The notes below the pieces were generated by a model, which worked only from the letters and a program-made list of their open reading frames with translations, had not been told where the DNA came from and made no database searches. The translations under genes and the position numbers were made by a program. From NCBI GenBank assembly GCA_043782485.1, contig JAYWAL010000157.1:1-53882 (forward strand): a stretch of DNA of 53,882 nt, in the 5' to 3' direction. The stretch comes from JANXUC01 sp043782485 (GTDB lineage: Bacteria; Acidobacteriota; Terriglobia; Terriglobales; Acidobacteriaceae). Shown in pieces: positions 23,854 through 32,617 of the stretch (positions within the stretch are counted from its first letter, which is position 1; the number at the start of each line of letters is the position of its first letter).

Positions 23854-26800
23854 CTAAAACCTCAACCTCGCCGTAATCTGAATTGTCCGCATCGCCCCAA
23901 CGGAAGTAACCTGCCCAAACGTAGGCGAACTGAAATTCGTATCAATCCCCACAAACTGCGGCTTGTTAAACACATTCGAAGCCTGCGCCCGCACTTCCAC
24001 AAAACGATTTTCCTTCAATGGAAACGTCTTGGTCATCGCCATGTTGAACACCAGCGACCCCGGCCCAACAATGCTGTTTCTCCGCGCATTGCCAAACACG
24101 GTATTCCCCGAAGAATCCACCGCTGGAGCAAACGCGGCGGTATTGAACCAAGCGCTCACCGAAGGATTAGAGAGTGCCACGGGAACGCCAGTCACATTCG
24201 GGCGCAGCGTTCCATTACTGCCGCGGCTGACATCCGTGGTGTTCCCTACAATGCGCGGCGAAAACGGCGTGCCCGACGCGATCGTCCAATCGCCATTCCA
24301 CTGCCAATCGCCAAACACATCTCGCATCGCGCTCTTCTGCGTCAGCCAGCGCTTGTCGTGCCCCAGAGGAAGCTCCCAGGTGGAATCCCCAGTGAAGCGG
24401 TGCCGCTGATCGAAGCCCGAAAGCCCGCGCTCGGCGCTCAAGTTGAAGGCGTCCTGCGCGACGACGGTGCTGCCCCCTCCGATGGAAGACGCATCGTCAA
24501 TGGCCTTCGCCCAGGTGTAGCTGCCGCTCACGGCCACGCCTCGTTGCAGGCGCTTGCGCAGTCGCACCGTGCCGGAATGCGCCGTCGAATCGGCCAGTGA
24601 GTTCTCGAAAAGAAACGGCTGGACGTTCGCCAGAAGTATCCCAGTGGCTGTCCGGTTCGGCGACTCCACAATATCCAGACGCGTTCCCTTGGTCCCGTTG
24701 TAGCTGATGTTCAACAACAGCGTGGGCGCTATCTCCTGCTGCACGTCGGCGTTCCAAACCTGCACATAGCCCAGCCGGTAATTGCGCTCCACGCCGTAGC
24801 TGTTGGTAATGGTTCCCGCTGGGGCGACCGGAAATCCGTTTTGCAGCGTCAAGTCTCCGGTGGCTGCCTGCACGTTGGTCTGCGTAAACGAAAACGGCGG
24901 CTGAAAGGCCAACTGCTGCCCGATCCCCTGGTAGGCTCCCGTGTTGTAGTTCATGCCGTAGCCGGCGCGGATGACGGTCTTGTTCTTGGCCTTCCACGCA
25001 ATCCCCAGGCGGGGTGAGAAGTTGTTGCGGTCTGGATTCACCAGCGTGGTCGGGAAGCGGCTGCCGCCAATTCCGGGTTGCCCCGGCTGGACGGGTTGCA
25101 CGGCCGTAACCCCGGGCGCAACATCTAGGTTCACGATGCGGTTGCTGGTTTCCGCGAACGGAGACACGTATTCGTAGCGCACGCCCAGATTCAGCGTCAA
25201 GTTGCCGCGCAACTTCCATTCATCCTGAGCGAACCAGTCCCACGAATTGCCGCGGAAGTGGTAGCTGTCGTCGCCCTTGCCTCCGCAGACTCCCGCCGCG
25301 CTGCACCCGTATTGCACCGACGTCTGCTGTGGCAGCCCATAGAGAAAATCAGCGAAGTCGTAGCCGAAGCCCGCACCCGGATTACTCGAACCCGCAGTGT
25401 TGAGACCGGTAAACACGAAACTTCCGCGCCCGTTCTTCACCGTCGCGGTATTGACCTGTATGCGCCGGAAGTCTCCCCCCCAGCGCCAAGTGTGCTTGCC
25501 CCGGTTCAAAATCATGAAGTCGGAAAGCGAATATGTCTGGTCCCGCTCAAGCAGCGGAACCACATCCTGCACGCCCGAATAGTGCGTGAACGAGAGCCCA
25601 GGTAGGCCGTTGTCAAACGGCGTTGTCGCAACCCCATCAATGCCAAGCTGCTGCGTGATCGTCTGCTGACGGAAGGGATAAAGATTCGTCGTCAAAACGC
25701 GGTTTCGGTTGTACTCAATCCGGAAGATGTTATTGAGTTTTCCGAAAGAACGGGTGTAACCCAGGGGGATTTCGAAACTCCGGTTCGTTGTTCTGCCACC
25801 AATACTGGGGAAGGGATTCGTCAACACGTTTTCCGCACCGCGATAGTGCAGGCCGAATGAGATATTGTTTTGCGGTCCGCGCCGACCTGGGATAGGTGGG
25901 CCGGCCGTGCCATGACCCAGAGTGCGGTTCAGCCGGAGGTTGAAGTCGTTGCTGTTGTACGTGGTCGAGGTGACGTAGTGGAAATTCCTGATCGTTGCGC
26001 CGGGCACATTGGGGGAAGGAATCAGGTTGGGAAAGTTGAGGATGTTGGCAGCCACTGGGCTGATCTGCGTGAACGCCGGATTCCCCGCGATGTTGCGCAG
26101 GTCGTTGCCGGGAATGGGCTGGTGCGTAACCGGGTCCACCAGCGAGACGTTCACCAGATTCCCGCTGGCATCCCGAACCTGGGTGCTGGAAAAATCGCCC
26201 GAGCGCTCGGCCAATGTCGGCACCGTCGAGAACGCATCATACGGATTCGTATTCAGAGACCCATTGAAATTCAGGAAGAAAAACGTCTTGCTCCCTCCCT
26301 GGTAAATCTTCGGAATATTCAGCGGCCCGCCCAGGTTGGCTCCAAAGCGCTGCTGGAAATACCCCGGTTGGGTCGCAGGCTTTCCAGTCAGCGAGTAGGG
26401 TGCGGCGTTGAGCGCCGAATCCCCAGCCGTGTAGTAAAGCGACCCGTGCGGCTTGTTGACATCAAACTTCCCCCGAAAATTACCTCCCGGCCCACCCCCG
26501 AAGCCCCCACCTCCGCCAAAGCTTCGAAAACCCCCGCCTCCTCCGCCTCCCGGTCCTCCGCCAAGTCCTCCGGGCGTCCCGCCCGCATTGAACTCCCGCC
26601 GGTCGTCGAACCCTCCGCCAAAGCTTCCCTGGAAGTCGGACGCGGTAGCATTCCCCGCCACCGTGACCGAGGTGGTGGCAATGTTGGCCGAGACCCCAGC
26701 CAGCGGTGTATCAGCCGATTCCGAACCGCCTCCAGCCGCCAGACCCGCGCCTTCGCCGCTTTGCACCGAAAGACTCTGGTAGCCCCGTCCAGAGCCTGTA

Positions 26801-27279
26801 GAGGCCCTCTGAGGGCCGCTGGGTGCCCCCAGGCCGTTCTCCGCGGGGGGCTGGGATCGCGAGGCTAGGATGATCTCCAAATCCACCCGCTGCATCGGCG
26901 TCGCCGCATTAATGACTGCCTCGCCTGTGATATTGGCAAAGGCTAGCATCTGCGCCTTGATTACATATCGCCCATTGGCAGGGACTTGCAATGTGTATTG
27001 TCCGGCGACATTGGTCCAGGTCGTCACCTTCTGACCAGTCAGGGCGTTGGAAGCAGTGATAGTAGCGCCGGGAATGGGGGTATTTCCGGACTTGACGACC
27101 CCTTGGATTGTGCCGCCTCCGCCGCCCGCGGCAGATATGGGGGGCGTTGGCGCTTGAGATAAAGCCAAAATTGGAAAGGCAAATAATTGCACACTCAAAA
27201 CCCCGAAAATGGCCCGCCAACTAGTCTGAACTAGTTGGCGTCGGCGAGTTGACGCAATTTTGCGCAAAATTGTCCTCAT
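23854..27279 (-). CDS. Giant TonB-dependent-receptor-like outer-membrane protein with carboxypeptidase-regulatory domain
   Basis: An 1141-residue Oar-like outer-membrane protein typical of Acidobacteriota. A signal segment (about 22-42) is followed by a CarboxypepD_reg-like domain (about 57-138: GTIQGVVKSGNTPIPGATI). A Gly-rich stretch (about 231-270, up to seven Gly in a row) comes next. The long barrel then begins around GSLYYTAGDSALNAAPYSL and includes RFGANLGGPL and KTFFFLNFNG. The barrel ends in ARLRF with a terminal Phe, as outer-membrane proteins do. I cannot recognise a standard plug or TonB box. The function is probably uptake or export of a large substrate, perhaps carbohydrate or peptide. 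It overlaps the DUF5666 gene by 4 bp, so the two are co-translated. Confidence 0.88.
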   Translation of the reverse strand: MRTILRKIASTRRRQLVQTSWRAIFGVLSVQLFAFPILALSQAPTPPISAAGGGGGTIQGVVKSGNTPIPGATITASNALTGQKVTTWTNVAGQYTLQVPANGRYVIKAQMLAFANITGEAVINAATPMQRVDLEIILASRSQPPAENGLGAPSGPQRASTGSGRGYQSLSVQSGEGAGLAAGGGSESADTPLAGVSANIATTSVTVAGNATASDFQGSFGGGFDDRREFNAGGTPGGLGGGPGGGGGGGFRSFGGGGGFGGGPGGNFRGKFDVNKPHGSLYYTAGDSALNAAPYSLTGKPATQPGYFQQRFGANLGGPLNIPKIYQGGSKTFFFLNFNGSLNTNPYDAFSTVPTLAERSGDFSSTQVRDASGNLVNVSLVDPVTHQPIPGNDLRNIAGNPAFTQISPVAANILNFPNLIPSPNVPGATIRNFHYVTSTTYNSNDFNLRLNRTLGHGTAGPPIPGRRGPQNNISFGLHYRGAENVLTNPFPSIGGRTTNRSFEIPLGYTRSFGKLNNIFRIEYNRNRVLTTNLYPFRQQTITQQLGIDGVATTPFDNGLPGLSFTHYSGVQDVVPLLERDQTYSLSDFMILNRGKHTWRWGGDFRRIQVNTATVKNGRGSFVFTGLNTAGSSNPGAGFGYDFADFLYGLPQQTSVQYGCSAAGVCGGKGDDSYHFRGNSWDWFAQDEWKLRGNLTLNLGVRYEYVSPFAETSNRIVNLDVAPGVTAVQPVQPGQPGIGGSRFPTTLVNPDRNNFSPRLGIAWKAKNKTVIRAGYGMNYNTGAYQGIGQQLAFQPPFSFTQTNVQAATGDLTLQNGFPVAPAGTITNSYGVERNYRLGYVQVWNADVQQEIAPTLLLNISYNGTKGTRLDIVESPNRTATGILLANVQPFLFENSLADSTAHSGTVRLRKRLQRGVAVSGSYTWAKAIDDASSIGGGSTVVAQDAFNLSAERGLSGFDQRHRFTGDSTWELPLGHDKRWLTQKSAMRDVFGDWQWNGDWTIASGTPFSPRIVGNTTDVSRGSNGTLRPNVTGVPVALSNPSVSAWFNTAAFAPAVDSSGNTVFGNARRNSIVGPGSLVFNMAMTKTFPLKENRFVEVRAQASNVFNKPQFVGIDTNFSSPTFGQVTSVGAMRTIQITARLRF

Positions 27280-27938
27280 TTGGCGTCAGGACGACCTAGA
27301 GCGCCTTCCGGGTCGCCATGTGTTCTGTGTAAGTTACCGAGCATCAACTTTGAGGCAACAAACATCCCATCCTTCAATTCTCCGGGACCGAAAACCGGGT
27401 CGCCCACTTTGAAGTCAGCCAGCGTGATGCTCTCGCCATCCTTTTTGAACGAAGTATTCTCATCCACAGCGATGGTTTGGGTTTCCCCGTCCAGCCGGGT
27501 AATGGTTAAATGCGTGCCATCAATCGACTTAATCTCGCCCACAATAAATTTCTTGCCCAGTTCCTGCCCGAAACCGCCCTGGCTGAAGCCGCGGGGTCCA
27601 CCTGGACCGCCGCGGCTGCCCAGGAAGTCGGCCTGCCATGTGTCTGTGCCAGTGGAGTGGCCTCGGACTATGGCGATGTCGCCTACTTTGAAATCGGAGA
27701 GTTTGGCGGGTTGGCGGTCTTTCAAGAAGCGGGTGGCGTCGGTTACGTTTATGGTTGAAGCGCGGCCTTCCTGGTTTTGGATGGTCAGTGTTTGGCCGTT
27801 GATGGCGGTGATTTTGCCCATGACGTCGGGTCGGCGGCGGGGCTCGCGGGTGGGGTCTTGCTGGGTGCCGGTTTGGGCTGCGCCGATTCCGACAAGGGAT
27901 ACCAGAGCGGTTGCTAGGATCAATTTCGTGAATGGCAT
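27276..27938 (-). CDS. Exported protein with two DUF5666 repeats
   Basis: A 220-residue protein with a signal peptide (cleavage likely after GIGAA-Q, about residue 21). It has two tandem copies of a small beta domain. Copy one (about 38-108) reads VMGKITAINGQTLTIQN to LSDFKVGDIAIVRG, and copy two (about 130-202) reads FIVGEIKSIDGTHLTITR to LADFKVGDPVFGPG. The paired I-x-x-I-(D/N)-G-x-x-LTI and DFKVGD signatures are DUF5666. The function is unknown. The stop overlaps the start of the giant TonB-type gene by 4 bp, suggesting a joint envelope role. It is divergent from the MdtABC-like operon. Confidence 0.85.
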   Translation of the reverse strand: MPFTKLILATALVSLVGIGAAQTGTQQDPTREPRRRPDVMGKITAINGQTLTIQNQEGRASTINVTDATRFLKDRQPAKLSDFKVGDIAIVRGHSTGTDTWQADFLGSRGGPGGPRGFSQGGFGQELGKKFIVGEIKSIDGTHLTITRLDGETQTIAVDENTSFKKDGESITLADFKVGDPVFGPGELKDGMFVASKLMLGNLHRTHGDPEGALGRPDAK

Positions 27939-28028
27939 GGGTTCCTTCTTCCGGCTGTCTGGATACTCCGGAGCACTTCGACTTCGACAAGGATGCGCGC
28001 CGGCTGGGCTTGGGTTGTTTGAATCGAG

Positions 28029-28070
28029 TTTAAAGAAGTGTAAAGGTTTGGAATGTAACTAATTGTAAAG
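28029..28070 (+). promoter_or_regulatory. Two pairs of 10-bp-spaced TGTAAAG-like heptamers
   Basis: TTTAAAG (28029), TGTAAAG (28039), TGTAACT (28054) and TGTAAAG (28064) lie on one strand. The first two and last two are each exactly 10 bp apart, and the pairs are offset by 25 bp. This geometry matches direct-repeat boxes of OmpR/PhoB-type response regulators. They lie between the DUF5666 gene (minus) and the efflux operon (plus). Confidence 0.5.
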
Positions 28071-28197
28071 AATGAGGGTTAGGCGCATCCGTAGGCTCAG
28101 CTGTTGCGTCTATATGATGTCTAGAGGAACTTAGGGAGAATGCCGGGCTGTGGAGAATTGTTCGCTGGTGCGGGTTGGAAAGGAATCAGCTTTTAAA

Positions 28198-28251
28198 ATG
28201 AATTCGCAATCCAATATGAATTCGCAATCCAATATGAATTCCAAATTCAGC
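28198..28251 (+). repeat. Tandem 18-bp repeat carrying the start codon
   Basis: ATGAATTCGCAATCCAAT occurs at 28198-28215 and 28216-28233, and a third diverged copy starts ATGAATTCCAAATTCAGC at 28234. Each copy begins with an in-frame ATG and encodes MNSQSN or MNSKFS. AAGGAA lies about 13 bp before the first ATG. Confidence 0.9.
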
Positions 28252-29499
28252 ATTCCTTCAGAATTTGATCGTGCCGTGACGATGACAGCGACGATTTGTG
28301 CTGTGCTGGCGGCGGTGATTTTGGCTGGCTGCGGTAGCTCGAATTCTGGCGCGAATTCTTCCGCGCGGGCGGCTGCGCCTTCGAGTGCGCCAGTGGTGGT
28401 GGCTGTGGCGCGGCGAATGGACTTGCCGGTTTACCTGAGCGGGTTGGGGTCGGTGACGCCTTCGAATTCGGTGTCGATTAAGAGCCGCGTGGACGGGCAA
28501 CTGGTGCAGGTAGCGTTCAAGGAAGGTCAGCTAGTCCAGAAGGGGCAATTGCTGGCAGTGATCGACTCGCGGCCGTTTGAGGTGCAGTTGCAACAGGCGC
28601 AGGCGACCTTGTTTAAGGATCAGGCGCAGTTGCGGGACGCGAAGTTGAACCTGCAACGGTTCAAGGATTTGCTGAAGGAGTCTGGGGCGGTTTCGCAGCA
28701 GCAGGTGGATACGCAGGCGGCGCTGGTGGACCAGTTGGACGGTGCGACGCGTAACGATGACGCGACGATCGCCAGCGCGAAGCTGCAAATTACCTATTGC
28801 CACATTACGGCGCCGATCTCCGGGCGGATTGGGTTGCGGCTGGTGGACGTGGGCAACATTGTCCATGCGGCGGATGCGAATCCGCTGTTGATCATAACGC
28901 AATTGCAGCCGATTGCGGTGTTGTTTTCGCTTCCGGAAGATCAGTTGCAGACGGTGGCGCAGCATATGAAAGCTGGGACGCTGACGGTGGAGGCCTACAG
29001 CCGGGACGACCAGACGAAGCTGGCGACCGGGCAGCTGGGGACGATTGACAACCAGATTGACCAAACGACCGGAACCGGTCGGCTGAAGGCGATGTTCCAG
29101 AATCTAGATAGCTCCTTGTGGCCGAACCAGTTTGTGAACGCGCGGTTGTTGCTGGAAGCGAAGAAGAACGCGGTGGTGGTGCCTTCGGCGGCGATCCAGC
29201 ATGGGCCGCAGGGAGCGTTTGCGTATGTGGTGAAGGCCGATAAGACGGCTGAGGTTCGTCCCGTGACGGTGTCGCTGGCACAGGGGAACTTGAGTGCGAT
29301 TGGGCAGGGTTTGAATGAAGGTGAGATTGTTGTCACAGACGGGCAGGACAAGTTAAAGGCGGGGATGACGGTGGAGGCTACGGTGGCGGCTCCGCGCCGG
29401 ACTGACGGTGCGGCGGGGGCTGCGGTTCCCGGCGGGCAGGCTGGTGACGGCAAGAGCTCGCGGACAGGAGTGTCCGCGCCACACGAGCAGACCCGATGA
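28198..29499 (+). CDS. RND efflux periplasmic adaptor lipoprotein (MdtA/AcrA-like)
   Basis: A membrane-fusion protein of about 433 residues from ATG 28198, the adaptor of a drug-type RND pump. A lipobox (AAVILAGC) marks lipid anchoring. VDGQLVQVAFKEGQLVQKG and TAPISGRIGLRLVDVGNIV form the lipoyl-like halves, with a helical hairpin between them. The beta-barrel part is QLQPIAVLFSLPEDQL, and the tail has LKAGMTVEA. The frame is open from GTG 28150. Three in-frame ATGs at 28198, 28216 and 28234 sit in a tandem 18-bp repeat, and the lipobox follows at about residue 40. The stop overlaps the first permease gene by ATGA. Confidence 0.9.
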   Translation: MNSQSNMNSQSNMNSKFSIPSEFDRAVTMTATICAVLAAVILAGCGSSNSGANSSARAAAPSSAPVVVAVARRMDLPVYLSGLGSVTPSNSVSIKSRVDGQLVQVAFKEGQLVQKGQLLAVIDSRPFEVQLQQAQATLFKDQAQLRDAKLNLQRFKDLLKESGAVSQQQVDTQAALVDQLDGATRNDDATIASAKLQITYCHITAPISGRIGLRLVDVGNIVHAADANPLLIITQLQPIAVLFSLPEDQLQTVAQHMKAGTLTVEAYSRDDQTKLATGQLGTIDNQIDQTTGTGRLKAMFQNLDSSLWPNQFVNARLLLEAKKNAVVVPSAAIQHGPQGAFAYVVKADKTAEVRPVTVSLAQGNLSAIGQGLNEGEIVVTDGQDKLKAGMTVEATVAAPRRTDGAAGAAVPGGQAGDGKSSRTGVSAPHEQTR

Positions 29500-32400
29500 A
29501 TCCGTCGCGAATATTTATTGAGCGGCCGGTTGCTACCGTTCTGCTTACGGTTGGATTGTTGCTGGTCGGGTTGCTGGCCTACCAGCAGTTGCCGGTTTCG
29601 GCGCTGCCGGAGGTGGATTACCCAACGATTCAGGTGGTGACGGCGTATCCGGGGGCATCGCCGGATGTGATGGCGTCTTCGGTGACCGCGCCGATGGAAC
29701 GGCAGTTTGGCCAAGTTCCAGGATTGAGCCAGATGACATCGACCAGTTCGTTTGGCAGCTCGATCATCACGTTGCAGTTTGCGCTGGACCAGAATATAGA
29801 CGTGGCCGAGCAGCAGGTGCAGGCGGCGATTAACGCGTCGGGCACGTATCTGCCTAAGGACCTGCCGAATCCTCCGATTTACAGCAAGGTGAATCCCGCG
29901 GATTCGCCGATTCTTACGCTCGCGTTGACGTCTGACACGCTGGAGCTTTCCAAAATCGAAGACCTGGCGGATACGGCGCTGGCGCAGAAGATTTCGCAAC
30001 TCACCGGCGTGGGTTTGGTTTCGATCAGCGGTGGACAGAAGCCTGCGGTTCGCATTCAGGCGAACCCTACGGCGCTGGCTTCTTACGATATAAGCCTGGA
30101 AGATGTGCGCGCGGCGTTAGGGCTGGCGAATGTGAACCAGGCGAAGGGCGTGATTGATGGGCCGCGGCAGTCCTTCACCATTGGCGCGAACGACCAGTTG
30201 AATTCAAGCGTGGACTACCGGCCGCTGGTGGTGGCTTACCGCAAGGGAGCGCCGGTGCGCCTTTCCGACGTGGCGACGGTGATTGACGGCACGGAAAACA
30301 ACAAGCAGGCGGCGTGGATGGGCACTCCGGCAGGAATGGTTCCGGCCGTGATTATGAATGTGCAGCGCCAGCCCGGGGCCAACATTATTTCCGTGGCGGA
30401 CAGCATTAAGAAACTATTGCCGCAGTTGCAGCACTCGCTGCCCGCGTCTGTCAACGTTCAGATTTTGAGCGACCGCACCGAGACAATTCGCGCCTCCGTG
30501 AAAGACGTGCAGTTTGAGTTGATGCTGACGGTGGTGCTGGTGGTAATGGTAATGTTCCTGTTTCTACGGAGCGTCTCAGCGACCATCATTCCCAGCATAG
30601 CCGTTCCACTTTCGCTGGTGGGAACGTTTGGAGTGATGTACTTGCTGGGCTACAGCCTGAACAACCTCACGTTGATGGCCCTGACGATTTCCACCGGCTT
30701 TGTGGTGGATGACGCTATTGTGATGATTGAGAACATTGACCGATTCCTGGAAGAGGGAGATTCGCCCCTGGAAGCGGCGCTGAAAGGGTCGAAGCAGATT
30801 GGCTTCACCATTGTTTCTCTAACGGTTTCGCTGATTGCGGTGCTGATCCCGCTATTGTTCATGGGGGACATTGTCGGCCGCCTGTTCCGCGAGTTTGCGG
30901 TCACGCTGGCGGTGACGATTTTGGTTTCGGCGGTGGTTTCCCTGACGCTGACGCCCATGATGTGTTCCTTGCTGCTGAAATCGGCAAAAGACAAGAAAAT
31001 GGGCAAGGTGATGCAGGGGTCCGAGGAATACTACCAGCGGGTCGTCGAGTTTTATGGGCGGATGCTGCGAGTCGTGCTGCGGCATCGAACCACTACTTTG
31101 GTGGTTACTGTTGCGACGCTGGTTTTTACCCTGGGTCTTTACGTCTTGATTCCGAAGGGGTTTTTCCCGGTTCAGGATACGGGAGCGATTCTGGGGATTT
31201 CCGAGGGGCCAGCGTCGACTTCCTTTGCGGCAATGGCGGAACGGCAGCAGGAACTGGCCAAGGTGATTCTGAAAGATCCCGCAGTGGCGAGCCTGTCCTC
31301 GTTTATTGGCGTGGACGGGACCAACGTTACGCCGAATAGCGGGCGCATTCAGATCAACTTGAAACCTCGCGACCGTCGATCCGATACTGCAACCGACGTG
31401 ATTCGGAGACTGCAAACGCAGGTGACCCAGGTAGAGGGCATTACGCTGTATCTGCAACCAGTGCAGGACCTGACGGTGGAAGACCGTGTGAGCCGCACGC
31501 AGTACCAGTATTCGCTGGAGGACGCGAGCCCGGACGAGTTGAACACCTGGGTACCGAAGCTGGTGGCGAAATTACAAGCTTTGCCGCAACTGCGCGATGT
31601 GGCTACTGACCAGCAGAATGGCGGATTGCTGGCGGATTTGGAGGTGGACCGGGACACGGCTTCGCGGCTGGGAATACTGCCGCAGGCGATTGACGACACG
31701 CTGTACGACGCATTTGGGCAGCGGCAGGTCTCGACCATTTTCACGCAGCTCAATCAATACCATGTGGTGCTGGAAGTTGCGCCTAGCTTCCAGCAGAGTC
31801 CCGATGCGCTGAACAATATTTATGTGAAGTCGAATACGGGGCAGCAGGTGACGCTGGCGTCGTTCGCGCACTTCGAGACGCATCACACGCCCTTGACCAT
31901 CAACCACCAGGGACAGTTTCCGGTGGTGACGCTTTCGTTCAATCTTGCGCCGGGAGTTTCACTGGGCGATGCGACCCAGGTGATTGACGACGCTGAGCGC
32001 GACATCAACTTGCCCATCAGCATCCATACGAGCTTCCAGGGGACGGCGGCGGCGTTCCGGAATTCGCTGACCTCGGAGCCGTTTCTGATTCTGGCGGCGA
32101 TTATTACGGTATATATCGTGCTTGGAGTTTTGTACGAAAGCTATATTCATCCGATAACGATTCTTTCGACACTGCCTTCCGCTGGTGTGGGCGCGATCCT
32201 GGCACTGATCCTGACCCGGAACGACTTGAGCATAGTCGGGCTGATCGGCATTATTTTGCTGATTGGCATTGTGAAGAAGAACGCCATCATGATGATTGAC
32301 TTCGCGATTGAGGCGGAGCGTGCGGAAGGGAAGTCGCCGGAGGAGGCGATTTACCAGGCGTGCCTGTTGCGGTTGCGGCCGATTCTGATGACTACGATGG

Positions 32401-32615
32401 CAGCGCTGCTGGGCGGGTTGCCACTGGCTCTGGGAACTGGAACAGGCTCGGAGTTGCGGCATCCTTTGGGCATTACCATTGTTGGCGGGCTGCTGCTGAG
32501 CCAGTTGCTGACGCTGTTTACCACGCCGGTGGTGTATTTAGCGTTCGATAGCCTGGCCGCGCGGTTTGCGCGATACCGAGTGGGCAATGTGATTACCGAG
32601 CCAGTGGCGGAGTAG
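29496..32615 (+). CDS. Drug-type RND efflux permease, first copy (MdtB-like)
   Basis: A 1039-residue HAE-1-type inner-membrane RND transporter. It opens with MNPSRIFIERPVATVLLTVG, and the porter-domain start LPEVDYPTIQVVTAYPGASP is typical of MdtB/MdtC. The transmembrane-4 proton relay is STGFVVDDAIVMIENIDRF (Asp pair near residue 405), and the family signature KGFFPVQDTGAI follows. The C-terminal half carries a second six-helix bundle. It overlaps the adaptor gene by 4 bp and is followed 2 bp later by a second, distinct permease. This matches MdtABC, where two permeases form a heterotrimer. No outer-membrane channel gene accompanies them, so a TolC encoded elsewhere is implied. Confidence 0.94.
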   Translation: MNPSRIFIERPVATVLLTVGLLLVGLLAYQQLPVSALPEVDYPTIQVVTAYPGASPDVMASSVTAPMERQFGQVPGLSQMTSTSSFGSSIITLQFALDQNIDVAEQQVQAAINASGTYLPKDLPNPPIYSKVNPADSPILTLALTSDTLELSKIEDLADTALAQKISQLTGVGLVSISGGQKPAVRIQANPTALASYDISLEDVRAALGLANVNQAKGVIDGPRQSFTIGANDQLNSSVDYRPLVVAYRKGAPVRLSDVATVIDGTENNKQAAWMGTPAGMVPAVIMNVQRQPGANIISVADSIKKLLPQLQHSLPASVNVQILSDRTETIRASVKDVQFELMLTVVLVVMVMFLFLRSVSATIIPSIAVPLSLVGTFGVMYLLGYSLNNLTLMALTISTGFVVDDAIVMIENIDRFLEEGDSPLEAALKGSKQIGFTIVSLTVSLIAVLIPLLFMGDIVGRLFREFAVTLAVTILVSAVVSLTLTPMMCSLLLKSAKDKKMGKVMQGSEEYYQRVVEFYGRMLRVVLRHRTTTLVVTVATLVFTLGLYVLIPKGFFPVQDTGAILGISEGPASTSFAAMAERQQELAKVILKDPAVASLSSFIGVDGTNVTPNSGRIQINLKPRDRRSDTATDVIRRLQTQVTQVEGITLYLQPVQDLTVEDRVSRTQYQYSLEDASPDELNTWVPKLVAKLQALPQLRDVATDQQNGGLLADLEVDRDTASRLGILPQAIDDTLYDAFGQRQVSTIFTQLNQYHVVLEVAPSFQQSPDALNNIYVKSNTGQQVTLASFAHFETHHTPLTINHQGQFPVVTLSFNLAPGVSLGDATQVIDDAERDINLPISIHTSFQGTAAAFRNSLTSEPFLILAAIITVYIVLGVLYESYIHPITILSTLPSAGVGAILALILTRNDLSIVGLIGIILLIGIVKKNAIMMIDFAIEAERAEGKSPEEAIYQACLLRLRPILMTTMAALLGGLPLALGTGTGSELRHPLGITIVGGLLLSQLLTLFTTPVVYLAFDSLAARFARYRVGNVITEPVAE

Positions 32616-32617
32616 CG

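Noticed and set aside
25870..26868. 332-codon plus-strand frame inside the giant receptor
   Set aside because: It lies opposite strong family motifs of the receptor and is Arg/Pro-rich, the typical shadow of a Gly-rich coding stretch.
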